From the NCBI GenBank assembly GCA_013298145.1, contig JAAFJO010000002.1:1-64000 (forward strand): a DNA stretch of 64,000 nucleotides. The letters are read 5' to 3'. This document shows, one piece after another, positions 34,791-45,598 of this stretch. The first letter of the stretch is position 1. Each line of letters begins with the position of its first letter. The position numbers and the translations under genes were made by a program. The DNA comes from Betaproteobacteria bacterium. GTDB lineage: Bacteria; Pseudomonadota; Gammaproteobacteria; Burkholderiales; Casimicrobiaceae. Below the pieces are notes generated by a model. That model was given only the letters and a program-made list of their open reading frames with translations, ran no database searches and was not told the origin of the DNA.

Positions 34791-35630
34791 ATGCTTTACT
34801 CAGAGTTGTTCAAGGATTTGGAATCGGTTCGCTGGAATATGGCCGAAGATGTTCCCTGGGATAGCTTCGATGCAAGCAAACTCTCCGACGAACAAGCGCG
34901 CACGATCAAACTCAACGCAATTACAGAGTGGTCAGCGCTACCAGCCACTGAAATGTTTCTGCGTGACAATCGAAACGACAGCGACTTCTCGGCGTTCATG
35001 TCGATCTGGTTTTATGAAGAGCAAAAGCATTCGCTCGTTCTCATGGAATACCTGAAGCGCTTCCGTCCAGATTTGGTGCCCACTGAAGACGAGCTGCACA
35101 ACGTACGCTTTGAATTCGATCCCGCGCCCGCGCTCGAAACTTTGATGATGCATTTCTGCGGTGAAATCCGTCTCAATCATTGGTATCGCCGCGCCGCCGA
35201 ATGGCACACCGAGCCATTGATTAAGCACATCTACGGCTTGATCGCGAAAGACGAAGCGCGACACGCTGGCGCGTATCTCAAATATTTGAAGCGATCAATC
35301 GCGAAGTCGGCTGCGGAAAAGGTCAACGAAGTCAAAGCAGGGTTCGCAAAGATTGGTTTCCTGATGGCGGCGAGTGGTCGCGCGGGCAAGCCCTTGCACC
35401 CAACCAATCTGCACGTGAACAAAGCACTATTCCCAAACGATACCGTGCAGAGCAAATTACCTGATCCTGAATGGCTCGAGCGCTGGCTCGATCAGCAGAT
35501 CAATTTCGATAAAGAGTGGGAAGGTAAAGTGGTGAAGATGATTCTTCACAACCTTTCATCGCTTTTCGACCGCAGCATCGAAACGCTGAACGATTTGAAT
35601 AAATACAGAAAATCGCTGCTGATCGCCTAG
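34791..35630 (+). CDS. Ferritin-like diiron protein
   Basis: This 279-aa soluble helical protein carries two Glu/Asp-Glu-x-x-His motifs, WFYEEQKHSLVL (about 76-87) and KDEARHAGAYLKYL (about 148-161), which together with a lone Glu on each partner helix form a carboxylate-bridged diiron site. The pattern is that of acyl-ACP desaturase-like and ferritin-like oxidases. The lipid-modification cluster nearby makes a fatty-acyl substrate attractive, but the gene is separated from it by the regulator and lies on the other strand. Confidence 0.7.
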   Translation: MLYSELFKDLESVRWNMAEDVPWDSFDASKLSDEQARTIKLNAITEWSALPATEMFLRDNRNDSDFSAFMSIWFYEEQKHSLVLMEYLKRFRPDLVPTEDELHNVRFEFDPAPALETLMMHFCGEIRLNHWYRRAAEWHTEPLIKHIYGLIAKDEARHAGAYLKYLKRSIAKSAAEKVNEVKAGFAKIGFLMAASGRAGKPLHPTNLHVNKALFPNDTVQSKLPDPEWLERWLDQQINFDKEWEGKVVKMILHNLSSLFDRSIETLNDLNKYRKSLLIA

Positions 35631-35664
35631 CGTGTGGCACGCGTGCGAGCGCGCGTCCTGCACC

Positions 35665-35673
35665 TGCGATAAT
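35665..35673 (+). promoter_or_regulatory. Extended -10 box of rnpB
   Basis: TGCGATAAT, 7 bp before the presumed RNA start at 35681. Confidence 0.55.
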
Positions 35674-35680
35674 CCGTCCC

Positions 35681-36040
35681 GAAGTCGGTCGGACAGTCGC
35701 CGGTGATCGCAAGATCACGGGAGGAAGGTCCGGGCTCCACAGAGCAGGGTAGCGGCTAATGACCGTCCGCTGAAACGGTGTGAGGGCGAAAGCCACACGC
35801 CCATAAGGCGAGGACTAGGGCCACAGAGACGAGCGTATTTAGTTACGGTGAAACGCGGCAACCTCTACCCGGAGCAATACCAAATAGGCACACGCCGCTG
35901 GCGGGAAACCGCTGGCCAGAAGGCGGCTCGTTGGAGTGTGCGGGTAGGTAGCTTGAGCCGCGCAGTAATGCACGGCCTAGAGGAATGACTGTCACGCACG
36001 GCAACGTGCGAACAGAACCCGGCCTATAGACCGACTTCAA
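35681..36040 (+). ncRNA. rnpB: RNase P RNA, class A
   Basis: The catalytic RNA that trims tRNA 5' leaders. Diagnostic conserved parts are present in order: GAGGAAGGTCCGGGCTCCAC near the start, GAAACGGTG, AGGGCGAAAGCC, the CR-IV block AGAGGAATGACTGTC near the end and GAACAGAACCCGGCCTATAG. The terminal P1 stem GAAGTCGGTC pairs with GACCGACTTC. Boundaries follow that stem. Size (about 360 nt) is normal. Confidence 0.97.
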
Positions 36041-36131
36041 CAGTTTCGTATCAATACTTTTATCCTCAAGCCTAGATTACAACTGGGCTAGCGATGGAGT
36101 ACGTGGGCACTCGCGAGCGTGAAAAATAAAA

Positions 36132-36158
36132 AGAAAGCCCACATAAAGTGGGCTTTCT
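36132..36158. terminator. Terminator between rnpB and chpA
   Basis: Perfect stem AGAAAGCCCAC / GTGGGCTTTCT with 5-base loop; on the minus strand it is followed by TTTTTATTTTT, so it ends the chpA transcript and probably also rnpB. Confidence 0.85.
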
Positions 36159-36180
36159 GGTTTCAGCGCTGCTCAGACAA

Positions 36181-39100
36181 CTACGATGGCCGCACCACGT
36201 GGGCGGTGTACTGGCGAACCAGTCCAATGAGCTGCTCGTCCTGGTAAGGTTTACCGAGGTATTCGTTCACGCCGAGTTCTTTCGCATGACTGCGATGCTT
36301 CTCCGCCGTGCGTGACGTAATCATGATGATCGGAATGTTGTTCTGACGATTATCTGCTTTGATCGTTTTGGTGAACTCGAATCCATCCATCCTCGGCATT
36401 TCAATATCCAGCAGGATGACATCTGGGTTGACCGTAGAGAGCACCTGGAGTGCGTCCAGGCCATCTTTGGCGGTCATCGAATGGAAGCCCTCGCGCTCAA
36501 GCAAACGCGAGGTAATCTTTCTGACCGTTAACGAGTCGTCAACGACCAGCACAATGGGCAGGCGGCCAATGACTTCAGGCTCCGGCTCGGGCTCAGGCGA
36601 GATAGGCTCAGGAACCGGAGGCGGCTCAAGCGACGACACAGGCGCGACCTCGATTGCCTGCGGCGGTGCGACCTCTCGTGCTTCAACGAGCTCAACAACG
36701 GGCTCGCTATCGCCCGCCGCAGCGGTTGCAGCGGTCGCAGCGGGTGTCGGCGCTGGCGGCACCGTTGCAGGTGAAACAGGTGCAGGGCCCGCTGCCACTA
36801 TCGCTGGCGGCGTTGTTGCCGTAGACGGAGCGGCGGTGGCGCGAGTGATCGCCGCGGTTGCAGTGCCTTCGGCCGCTGCGCGTAGAAGCGCGAGCGGATC
36901 CATAAGCAGCACGATTTTGCCGTCACCCAACACAGTGAGCCCCGCCATACCGGGCACCCGCGCGAGTTGCGGACCGTACGGTTTCGCGACAACTTCTTGA
37001 TTGCCGATCACACGATCAATTTCAACCGCGACCGTTGCCTCGCCAGCGCGGACGAAAGCGACGGAGTAGGTCTTGTTGACGCTGCCGTTCGGTCGTCCGC
37101 CCAGGAGCACAGACATACTGCGGTACGGAATCCACTTGCCAGCGATCTCGATTTGCTTCGCCGCCAGCGCAACTGTGCGATCCCGGGCGGGGATCTGGCG
37201 CACAGTCTCGATCAGCGATGAAGGCACGCCGTAGGTGACGCCCGCGATATCGACGAGCAGCACTTGCGTGACGGCAAGCGTGAGCGGCACGGACAGAACG
37301 AACTTCGTTCCAACACCGGCGACGGTTGAGGCCACAACGCGACCGCCCAGCGCAGCTAACTCACTTCGTACGACGTCCATGCCGACGCCGCGACCTGCGA
37401 TCGCAGTCACTGCATCAGCCGTGGTGAAGCCAGGTCTGAAAATAAATTCAATGAGTTGAGCGTCGTTGAGCCGTTCGTCGGCTTGGGCGAGGCCGGCCGA
37501 AATGGCCCGTTGGCGAACTCGCTCCAGCGCGATACCCGAACCGTCATCAGTGAACTCGATGGCGACTTCGTTACCTTGCTGCTTAACGGCGATGTTGATT
37601 TCGCCAATCGCCGGTTTCCCTGCAGATTCACGGGCGTCCGGCGCCTCGATGCCATGGGCAAACGAGTTACGCACCAAGTGTTCGAGTACCGGAATCAGGC
37701 GCTCAAGAACGCCCCGATCAATTTCGATTCGACCGCCAACGATGTCCAGGTTGGCGCGTTTACCAACGTCTTTCGCCGTTTGACGCAACACCCGGTACAA
37801 GCGCTCTGTCACGGTGGAGAAAGGCACGGTACGTAATGATTGCAGGCGCAGTTGAACTGAACGAGACAGTCGAGTCTGTGCCGCGAGTGCCGTGTCCGCG
37901 TCGTCGATACTCTTGATCAAGTTCTGCTGCACCGTCGCCACGTCGTTAACGCCCTCAGCGAGGCCTCGGGTCAACTCCTGGAAACGGGTGTAGCGATCGA
38001 ACTCAAGTGGATCGAAGGTCGATTCCTGATCGAGCCGCGATTGAATTTGCGACTCACCCTGGATCTCGATTTCGCGCAGGAGCGTGCGTAAACGCACAAC
38101 GAACGAGGTCAGGTCATTCAAGCTACCTTTCAAACCTCGCATTTCGCTTTCAATCCGCGAGCGGTTGATGGCAATTTCACCCGCCTCGTCAGCCAACAAC
38201 TCAACCGCATCGGTGCGAACGCGGAGGAATGCAACCGCGCTCTCCTGTACCGGAGCGGCGGTCATGGTGACGGCTGCGGCAACTCCCGCCGCCACTTGCG
38301 GTACGGGTGCGCCTGTTACGGTTGCACCGTCGCGTACGGCGGCTTGCACGGCCAGCGGGAGCGTAGCGGCGATATCGGCGTCGCTCGGCAGCGCGCCAGT
38401 CTCGACTTGCTCGGCGATGAACGCTGCAGCGCTTTCTGCTGCGTCATCAAAGCTGGACGGCGCGTTATCCGCATCGTCGGCAGCGATGACGGAGGCGTAG
38501 CGCGGGAGCACCACGTTGTAGCGACCGGCGACTAGTGCATCCAGAACGAAGGCAACATCATCGAATCGCTCTTCGATTTGGTGAAGATCTGCGTCGTTGA
38601 ATGCGCCGCTGTTTTCGGCGACTGCGGACTCAACGATGTGCGTGAGCTCACCCAACCGCATCGCGCCAGCCATCCGTGCGCTACCCTTTAGGGTATGCAG
38701 CGTGCGTTTCAAGCTGTCTAAGTTCGCGCGATCTCCGGGATTGCTTCGAAGATTTCGAATTTCCGCGCTTGCATTTGGGAAGAGCTCTTGAGCCTCTTCG
38801 AGGAAGATCGGAAGCACCTGGACATCGATATCGTCGTTGACTCCTAGGAGCGGATCTTCGCCAGCAGGCGGCATGGCGCTAGGCTTGGGCGCTTCTGACA
38901 ACGCGGCTGCTAAGCGATCTGAGATGCTATCCGAAGCGGAAACTTTTGCCGCGGATGCCCCGATCGATACGACGTTGGACGCTATGTTCTCGTTTGCGGC
39001 AATTGCACCCAGGCTCCCGACCGAAGTCGAAGGTAGGACAACAGGCGCTGCAGTAGGTGCCGAGATGCCGGCGCCGGCCGAGAGGGCGTCTGCTGTTGCC

Positions 39101-42100
39101 GAGCTTGGATCAAGACCTGCGAGATCTGCGGGTGGTTTCGCGGCGCTATCGACAGCGCTCGTGCCGGTGGCCGCAACGGCGCCTAAGACTCCCGCCGCAC
39201 CCACGGTTCCAGCCACGCCAAACGCTGCTGCGAACGAGGGCAGCGAGCTTGGGCCTGTGACATCGCGTGCCGGGGTGGCGGTGGGCGAATTTTGCGAACG
39301 CTCGTTGAAGCCGATGGGCGTGGGCGCTGGCGGTGATTCGACGGAAAGCGATTGCGTGCCGAAATCCTCGGGCAGCTCGAGCAGGATCTCTTCCTCGATC
39401 TCGAAGCTTGGCTCTTCTTCGATGAATGTCGTGCGAGCGAGCTCCGCGGCCGCGCCGCCATGGGTGCCGCCCAACGCCTGCAAAAAGTTTCGCAGCTCGA
39501 CCGTGCTCGCTGCCACCATCGCCGACTCGCTCGGCCCGACTGGCGCTTGCGACTGCAGCCGCAAGACCGCACCGCGCAGCGTTTCGACGCCATTAGCAAG
39601 GGTTGCAAGGTTTGACTCAACTTGCTTGGTGCGGCGTACAGCGACCAGCGCTTCTTCTAGAAGGCCCGCCAGCGTACCTATCGCATTAAAGCCCGCAGTA
39701 CGGTGGATCCCACAAAGCGTGTGGGCCGCACGAATCATCGCATCGGAAGGTAATAGATGCGGATCAAATTGCATGAGCGAGAGCTCTTGATCGAGCGTCG
39801 TCAGATGCGAGCGTGCCTCATCTCCCATGATGGAGAAGAGCGTGCGACTCACGCGCACCCCGTCAACAACGACTTCGTCTGACCACGGTGGCGCAGCCGG
39901 CTGTATGACCACTTCGGCCACCGGCAAGCTCGCCTCGACCGGCACCGCTGCGTTCGTGGGCTCGGAGGCCACGACGACGGACTCGACTGGAGTGACTGGC
40001 GATGATGCATGAGCGGAGAGCGGCTCCAACACAATTTCATCAAATGAAGAAACCGTAGGCGCTTCTCTAGATTCAATTGGGGCGGCGTCAGCGAAACCTG
40101 AGAGATCGAGTTCGAAATCTTCGTGCGCCTTCCCGCCAGCGAGCGGGGGCGGCGCGTGAGTAGTCGAATCGGCCAGTGCGGGAGCAAGCGCAGCGGCTGA
40201 CTCCGCTTGGGTGGCCGCAAGCACGCCCAACCCAAGCAATGCACTGACGCTTCCGCTGGATGCCTCGGCGCTTTCCGCAGGTGTGGCGACCGGCACAGGC
40301 GGTGGCGTCGTCGATTGCGCGGTCATTGGCGCGGGCGCGGGCATCGGCTGCGCGGCGGCGAAACCACATTTTTGGACAAGTGCGTCGAATGGATGCGCCG
40401 GTACATGAACGCGTTTGGTTGCGTTCAGCTCAACGACCCAACCCTTAAATTGGCGCGTAGATTCGTTAACGAGCTCGATTTCGTTGGCTGAAAGTACGCG
40501 ACCTTCTTCGAGCACAGGATTGAGCACCCGCTCAACGCTCCAGGCGGCGTCGCCGAGCGCGGTAAGCCCGACCATGCGGCCACTTCCTTTGAGCGTGTGA
40601 AATCCGCGCCGGATGTCTTTAAGGAGATCTGTTCGAGCGGGCGCCTGGACGTATTCACGCATGCCCGATTCGATATTGTCGACAACCTCCGTGGCCTCTT
40701 CAGCAAAAATCTCGAGAAGCGCATCATCCTGAAACGATTCAGGAGTTTCGAGCAGGCGTTGCGTTTCCGCAGAGACTGCAAGGGGTGCGGCAACGACGCC
40801 GATCACGGGGGTGAGCTCGGATTGGAGCTGATCGAAGTTCAGAGAGCTGTCTGAAACTGCATCCAAACCCGATTTCGCGGCGCGCGCGAGCGCTCCGTCA
40901 TCGATCAGTTCAGCATCTCGACGAATATCGTTCAAACCCGCGACGACCGAAGCGCGTGCTCGGGAATCGGAGGGGTCGCTCTTTAGCTGTGCAAAATCGG
41001 ATTTAAGCGAGCGAATACGACTGTCGAGTGCGAGCTCTACGCTGTTATCGGTCGCTTCCGCGGGCGCGAGCGCTGATTCGCCACGAAGCGTGCGCTCGAG
41101 TGACTCGAGAATCGCCTCGGCACCGCTTTCCTTACGTTCGCGGGCGTCCACGTAGAAACCAAAGCCCGCGAGCACGTTCGCAATCCGATCGATATCCGCC
41201 GTTTCAATCGCGCTAGGCTCAGCAACGAGCTGCGTGACCCGCTCAGAGGCCTGTGCGACGATTCTGTGCGCATCATTCCAACCGAGAAGGCGAAGCGCAC
41301 CACCAACCTGCGCGAGCAGCCCAGGAATTTGGACCAGGTCCTCAATCGCGGTCGCATCGCGGAAGAACGCATCGAGCGCAGCTTCGATCTGACGCATGTT
41401 GGCGCGAATTTCACGGCACACTTGCGCAACGGTTTCCCGCTCCTGCGCAAGGCGCGTAAGTGATCCGCTTCCCGCCTGGTCAAGAAGTTCAGCGGGGATC
41501 GGCGCACGCGCCGTGGCGTAGCCGAGGCGCTTAACAGCGACGCTGACTTCGCTCGCGAACGTGCGCGGCAGCGCTGCCAGATGCTGCGTCGCGGTTTCGA
41601 GTAGCAATAGGCTCGACGCGAATTCGAGCGAGCCTTCGTCGCTGAGTGCGCGCGATGAGATCACAGGCGCGACGCCAGCAAGCGCAGTTGCCAGCTCGGA
41701 GAGACTTCGTACACCGATTGCATCGCTCGCTGATGGCAGCTCTGCGAGCGCAGCGGCCAGTCGTTCGGCGGCACCTGCACGGCTCGTCGAAACAGCCGAC
41801 CATTCTTCTTTGCAGCGCGCGACGATTTCGTTGAGCGAATCGATGGCCGGGCGAAGCGCGACGACGTCGAGCTCACGCGGTACGCGCTTAGGTACGAGTA
41901 CATCGAGACTGTAGAGCGCTTTGACTTCATCGCATCGTTGCGAGCCATCTCCTACGCGCGCCACGTGATAGAGCACTTCCCGCTTCAGCCGGTCTGCAAC
42001 TTTAGTCGAGCCTTCAACCAGGCGGCGTATTTGTAAGTCAATCCGAGCGAAGAGCTGCTTAACAGACGTTGACGAATCAATCAGGTTGAGCTGAACGGCA

Positions 42101-42756
42101 TCCAGCAATGCGCTGGTCACCCACCAGAAAGACCGCTGCGCCGGTAGTGGATGCACTTGCTCAATTCCTGCGAGCGCTTGCTGCATGAGGGCGAGGCCGG
42201 ATTGCGCTTGTGTGCCGCGCAGCCAATCAAGGAAGCCACGCTGGAAATCGCGCCGGTGACGCAGCAAATAGGACGCCATCTTTGATGGATCCATTGCTTC
42301 AGAAGCCTCAGTGAAGCGCGGCTTTCGGCTGACGTCAGGGAAGAAAAGATCGGCAGGACCGAAACGCGCCGCGCGAAGTCGGCCTAGTGCCAAATACTCG
42401 GGCAGGAAACGCAGCGGAACGGCCTGCGCACCCGCTGCAATTTCTTCTAGATGAGAAACCAAGCGCCGACAGGCGGCTGCTATCGTTTGCAGCGCCTCGG
42501 GTTTCGCAACGCCGGGTGGATCCGGAAGGTGATTTTCAAATTCGCGCAGCAGAACTGCGAAACCTTCGACCCCCACCAGCTCGAATGCGCCTGCCGCTTT
42601 GTGCAGATTGCTACGAACTGATGTGGCGACGTTTCCAGTATCGCCTGCCTGGAGCTTGGTCAAACCATCGAGTGCGGCCATGAGCGTTACATCCAGCTCA
42701 GCCTTCACCCAAATGATTGGTCCACTATCCAGGTCTAGTGGAATGTCTACTGCCAC
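36181..42756 (-). CDS. chpA: Type IV pilus hybrid chemosensory kinase ChpA/PilL
   Basis: This 2191-aa CheA-type histidine kinase controls twitching motility. It has an N-terminal HPt-like region (LHKAAGAFELVG, near 50), histidine phosphotransfer domains near 719 (HTLKGSGRMVG), 1010 (HTLCGIHRTAG) and 1351 (HTLKGSARMAG), Ala/Pro-rich linkers, a dimerisation and ATPase core (LVRNSFAHGIEAPDA, GRGVGMDVVRSEL), a CheW-like domain and a C-terminal receiver (VVDDSLTVRK, DVILLDIEMPRMDG with phospho-Asp near 2114, then GKPYQ). Size and order match ChpA. It is the last gene of the pilGHIJ-chpA operon, 51 bp after pilJ. Confidence 0.95.
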   Translation of the reverse strand: MAVDIPLDLDSGPIIWVKAELDVTLMAALDGLTKLQAGDTGNVATSVRSNLHKAAGAFELVGVEGFAVLLREFENHLPDPPGVAKPEALQTIAAACRRLVSHLEEIAAGAQAVPLRFLPEYLALGRLRAARFGPADLFFPDVSRKPRFTEASEAMDPSKMASYLLRHRRDFQRGFLDWLRGTQAQSGLALMQQALAGIEQVHPLPAQRSFWWVTSALLDAVQLNLIDSSTSVKQLFARIDLQIRRLVEGSTKVADRLKREVLYHVARVGDGSQRCDEVKALYSLDVLVPKRVPRELDVVALRPAIDSLNEIVARCKEEWSAVSTSRAGAAERLAAALAELPSASDAIGVRSLSELATALAGVAPVISSRALSDEGSLEFASSLLLLETATQHLAALPRTFASEVSVAVKRLGYATARAPIPAELLDQAGSGSLTRLAQERETVAQVCREIRANMRQIEAALDAFFRDATAIEDLVQIPGLLAQVGGALRLLGWNDAHRIVAQASERVTQLVAEPSAIETADIDRIANVLAGFGFYVDARERKESGAEAILESLERTLRGESALAPAEATDNSVELALDSRIRSLKSDFAQLKSDPSDSRARASVVAGLNDIRRDAELIDDGALARAAKSGLDAVSDSSLNFDQLQSELTPVIGVVAAPLAVSAETQRLLETPESFQDDALLEIFAEEATEVVDNIESGMREYVQAPARTDLLKDIRRGFHTLKGSGRMVGLTALGDAAWSVERVLNPVLEEGRVLSANEIELVNESTRQFKGWVVELNATKRVHVPAHPFDALVQKCGFAAAQPMPAPAPMTAQSTTPPPVPVATPAESAEASSGSVSALLGLGVLAATQAESAAALAPALADSTTHAPPPLAGGKAHEDFELDLSGFADAAPIESREAPTVSSFDEIVLEPLSAHASSPVTPVESVVVASEPTNAAVPVEASLPVAEVVIQPAAPPWSDEVVVDGVRVSRTLFSIMGDEARSHLTTLDQELSLMQFDPHLLPSDAMIRAAHTLCGIHRTAGFNAIGTLAGLLEEALVAVRRTKQVESNLATLANGVETLRGAVLRLQSQAPVGPSESAMVAASTVELRNFLQALGGTHGGAAAELARTTFIEEEPSFEIEEEILLELPEDFGTQSLSVESPPAPTPIGFNERSQNSPTATPARDVTGPSSLPSFAAAFGVAGTVGAAGVLGAVAATGTSAVDSAAKPPADLAGLDPSSATADALSAGAGISAPTAAPVVLPSTSVGSLGAIAANENIASNVVSIGASAAKVSASDSISDRLAAALSEAPKPSAMPPAGEDPLLGVNDDIDVQVLPIFLEEAQELFPNASAEIRNLRSNPGDRANLDSLKRTLHTLKGSARMAGAMRLGELTHIVESAVAENSGAFNDADLHQIEERFDDVAFVLDALVAGRYNVVLPRYASVIAADDADNAPSSFDDAAESAAAFIAEQVETGALPSDADIAATLPLAVQAAVRDGATVTGAPVPQVAAGVAAAVTMTAAPVQESAVAFLRVRTDAVELLADEAGEIAINRSRIESEMRGLKGSLNDLTSFVVRLRTLLREIEIQGESQIQSRLDQESTFDPLEFDRYTRFQELTRGLAEGVNDVATVQQNLIKSIDDADTALAAQTRLSRSVQLRLQSLRTVPFSTVTERLYRVLRQTAKDVGKRANLDIVGGRIEIDRGVLERLIPVLEHLVRNSFAHGIEAPDARESAGKPAIGEINIAVKQQGNEVAIEFTDDGSGIALERVRQRAISAGLAQADERLNDAQLIEFIFRPGFTTADAVTAIAGRGVGMDVVRSELAALGGRVVASTVAGVGTKFVLSVPLTLAVTQVLLVDIAGVTYGVPSSLIETVRQIPARDRTVALAAKQIEIAGKWIPYRSMSVLLGGRPNGSVNKTYSVAFVRAGEATVAVEIDRVIGNQEVVAKPYGPQLARVPGMAGLTVLGDGKIVLLMDPLALLRAAAEGTATAAITRATAAPSTATTPPAIVAAGPAPVSPATVPPAPTPAATAATAAAGDSEPVVELVEAREVAPPQAIEVAPVSSLEPPPVPEPISPEPEPEPEVIGRLPIVLVVDDSLTVRKITSRLLEREGFHSMTAKDGLDALQVLSTVNPDVILLDIEMPRMDGFEFTKTIKADNRQNNIPIIMITSRTAEKHRSHAKELGVNEYLGKPYQDEQLIGLVRQYTAHVVRPS

Positions 42757-42807
42757 AAACGTGCTCCTCGTTGTTGTGCTTTCTCGTTCCTCAGAGCGGC
42801 TTGGTTG

Positions 42808-45006
42808 TTACACCTTGAAGCCGGCCACCGAGGCACGCAGCGTCTGCGACAGACGAGCGAGTTCTTCAATCGAGACGTTGGTTTGTTGAGTGCCGCGTGA
42901 GGTTTCCTCGGTCACCGCAAGAATGTCTTGCATGCCACGGGTCACCTCAGAGACGGACTGCGACTGCGTTTGCGTTTGCGCCGAGATGTTACCCACGATG
43001 CTCGCTAGATCACGCGAAACGCGGTTAATTTCCGAGAGTGCTTGACCGGCGGCGTCCGACAGACGCGTCCCTTCAACCACCCCTTGCGTCGTTTTTTCCA
43101 TCGCGTTAACAGCGTCTTGCGTATCGGCCTGAATCGCGCGCACCAGCGCTTCGATCTGCTTTGTCGCTTCGGCGGAGCGTTCAGCGAGTCGCTGAACCTC
43201 TTCCGCAACCACCGTAAATCCGCGACCGGCTTCACCTGCAGAGGCCGCTTGGATGGCGGCGTTCAGAGCGAGAACGTTGGTTTGTTCGGTAATGTCAGAA
43301 ATAAGCTCAACGATTTCACCAATCTCTTGTGACGATTCACCGAGACGCTTGATCCGCTTCGACGATTCTTGAATCTGCGCGCGGATCTCGTTCATACCCG
43401 CGATCTGGTTTTGTACGGCCGTTGCACCTTGTTCAGAAGCGGAGAGCGATTGTTGCGCAACCTTTGCGCCCTGAGCCGCAGAGGCCGACACGTCGTTAAT
43501 CGACTGCGCCATCTGCAGTACAAGTGCAGAGGCCTTTTGAATCTCAGCGGATTGGCGCTGCGATGCTTGATACAAACGCTGGGAAATCGACTGCGCTGTT
43601 TGCGTTGCGCTCGTAACTTCAGTCGTCGTTGAGTTAATGTCGGTAACCACCTTACGCAACTCGTCAACCGTGAAGTTGATCGAGTCTGCGATTGCGCCCG
43701 TCACGTCTTCGGTCACCGACGCGTGTACGGTCAAGTCACCGTCAGCCAAGGTGCCCATTTCATTCAGCAAGCGCAAAATAGCTTCTTGGTTACGCTGGTT
43801 TTCCGTCTCAATTTCAGCCGCACGTGAACGTGCTTCGTTTAGGTACAAGTAGCCCAGCAAGAAGCCGAAGAGCAGGGCGAACACACCAAAGATCGCTGCC
43901 AGGATGAGCGCGAAGTTACTTGTATTCCCAGCGCCGCGATACGTGTCGGCTAGCGCTTTGGCATCCGCAGAGAGCGGCTCCGCTTCCTGGGCAATCACTT
44001 TTGCCGCTTGTTTACCGGAGAGCAATCGCGGCATTGCGCGGAGCACCTCTACGAGGCGTTTTTCGGTTTCTTGAAAACGCGTCCCGATCTCGGTCAAGGT
44101 TTGTTTGGTCTCAGGATCGCGTACCGGATTGACGCGAAGCGTTTCGCTACCCTGCGAAAGCCCGTTCACGATGTCGCGGAATGTGGCGGTGTCTTTACCG
44201 AGCAAGAAGGCCACGTCGGAATCCACCTCGTTACCGATCAGCGCGTTTGCGTTCTTCGCGATACGTTGCGTGAGCATCACGAGATTGTTCGAGAGCGCAC
44301 TCTCACGGCTGCCCGCACCCGCCAGCTGTGTGGCTAGCTGCTCAGTGAGTTCCAGAAGTCCTTGGTTGCCTTGGTTCACGTTTGACACCGCAGCCGACAA
44401 CGACGTGAGAATCGCTCGCGAAGCCATCAGTTCTTCGACTTTTGGCTCAATCGCAGTCCAACGCTTTTCGAGTGCTGTTGCCACTTTCGCAACCGCAGCC
44501 GACTGCGGCTCAGAGATCGTGACGCCCTCGTAGATGCCGCCGCGGGTGAGGGCGGTGAGGTTAGCCTTAAAGCGATCACGTGACGTGGCTAGAACGTCGA
44601 ACGCTTCTGCCGTTCCCATCTCCGATTGGGCGCTACCGCGCGCGAGACGCTGCGACAGAGTTTCAAGCTCGCGCGCTGCAGACACCTGCGCCGTGTTGCG
44701 CGCTGCTTCAAGGGCGTAGAAGCCGAAAAACGCCAACATCAATACAAACGACACCGCGAGCAGGGACGCGAGCATCTGGAACTGTTTTGCCGCAGGCCAA
44801 TGACCTATGAACGGCAAACGCTTTGCGCCGGTATTACTGCGCGCTGCGGTCTGCAATTGCTCGACAACGGATCCGCTGTCGTTTGCGGAGTAACCCGCTG
44901 CAGACATGATCGCGGTATCGGTGGCGATTGGGGTTGCGATGACGGTTGGCACAGCCACAGCGGGTTGCGCCTTATCACCAAAGAGTTTTCCTAACTTCAA
45001 TTTCAT
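42808..45006 (-). CDS. pilJ: Methyl-accepting chemotaxis protein PilJ
   Basis: This 732-aa protein is the receptor of the pilus chemosensory system. Two membrane segments (about 85-107 and 372-393) flank a periplasmic helical domain of the PilJ type; a HAMP-like stretch follows, then the cytoplasmic signalling hairpin with the conserved tip [20 protein letters not shown] and [16 protein letters not shown]. The usual gene order, pilI upstream and chpA downstream, supports the name. Confidence 0.95.
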   Translation of the reverse strand: MKLKLGKLFGDKAQPAVAVPTVIATPIATDTAIMSAAGYSANDSGSVVEQLQTAARSNTGAKRLPFIGHWPAAKQFQMLASLLAVSFVLMLAFFGFYALEAARNTAQVSAARELETLSQRLARGSAQSEMGTAEAFDVLATSRDRFKANLTALTRGGIYEGVTISEPQSAAVAKVATALEKRWTAIEPKVEELMASRAILTSLSAAVSNVNQGNQGLLELTEQLATQLAGAGSRESALSNNLVMLTQRIAKNANALIGNEVDSDVAFLLGKDTATFRDIVNGLSQGSETLRVNPVRDPETKQTLTEIGTRFQETEKRLVEVLRAMPRLLSGKQAAKVIAQEAEPLSADAKALADTYRGAGNTSNFALILAAIFGVFALLFGFLLGYLYLNEARSRAAEIETENQRNQEAILRLLNEMGTLADGDLTVHASVTEDVTGAIADSINFTVDELRKVVTDINSTTTEVTSATQTAQSISQRLYQASQRQSAEIQKASALVLQMAQSINDVSASAAQGAKVAQQSLSASEQGATAVQNQIAGMNEIRAQIQESSKRIKRLGESSQEIGEIVELISDITEQTNVLALNAAIQAASAGEAGRGFTVVAEEVQRLAERSAEATKQIEALVRAIQADTQDAVNAMEKTTQGVVEGTRLSDAAGQALSEINRVSRDLASIVGNISAQTQTQSQSVSEVTRGMQDILAVTEETSRGTQQTNVSIEELARLSQTLRASVAGFKV

Positions 45007-45030
45007 ACTCGATCCTCAACTGAAAGGCGG

Positions 45031-45546
45031 CTATACCACTTGCAAAAAGTCTTGTTGTTCGACGAGGCGCGCTAAATCGGCCTCTCGCCATACGATGCCG
45101 TCGGCATCGATAAACCGGTTCCGCTCCCACGCCGCGAGCGTTGCGTCGCCCGCGCTCTTCATGGAGTCAAGTAGGCGTAGACCGATGACGCGATCCACCA
45201 TAACGGCGGTTCGAAGGCGCGCCAGTCGCTGGCCGAGCAACACGACACGCGTGGCGGCGGTGGTTGCGGAGCGCTTCCCACCTTGCATCCACGCGGAGAG
45301 ATCGCTCACGGCGTAGAGCGTACCGCGAACATTGGCGATGCCCAAAAACCATTGTTTGGAGAACGGTACTGACGTGAAGTGCGCGATTTGCGCGACTTCA
45401 GCAATGTCGCCCAAATCGAGCAGCAGGTTCTGATCCGCGACGCGGACGGCGAGTCGCGACTCGCGCTTAGGTTGTGCAGCGGCTAGCTTCAGACGCGCAC
45501 CAAGCGCTTCTTGAAAGCTCACCAGCCTATTTCTGTCTCGTGCCAT
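45031..45546 (-). CDS. pilI: CheW-like coupling protein PilI
   Basis: This 171-aa CheW-domain protein couples the receptor PilJ to the kinase ChpA. It shows the CheW pattern (LRVADQNLLLDLGDIAEV, PFSKQWFLGIANVRGTLYAV, VVLLGQRLARLRTAVMVDRV). It lies between pilH and pilJ with short gaps. A frame with Arg/His-rich sequence on the other strand is a shadow. Confidence 0.93.
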   Translation of the reverse strand: MARDRNRLVSFQEALGARLKLAAAQPKRESRLAVRVADQNLLLDLGDIAEVAQIAHFTSVPFSKQWFLGIANVRGTLYAVSDLSAWMQGGKRSATTAATRVVLLGQRLARLRTAVMVDRVIGLRLLDSMKSAGDATLAAWERNRFIDADGIVWREADLARLVEQQDFLQVV

Positions 45547-45598
45547 TGTTCCCCCAATCGCTTATTGCTTCAGCCCCCGGAGCCGCGCCATCGGCGAT

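Noticed and set aside
38837..39790. 317-aa plus-strand frame
   Set aside because: Antisense to the Ala/Pro-rich linker of chpA; low-complexity shadow.
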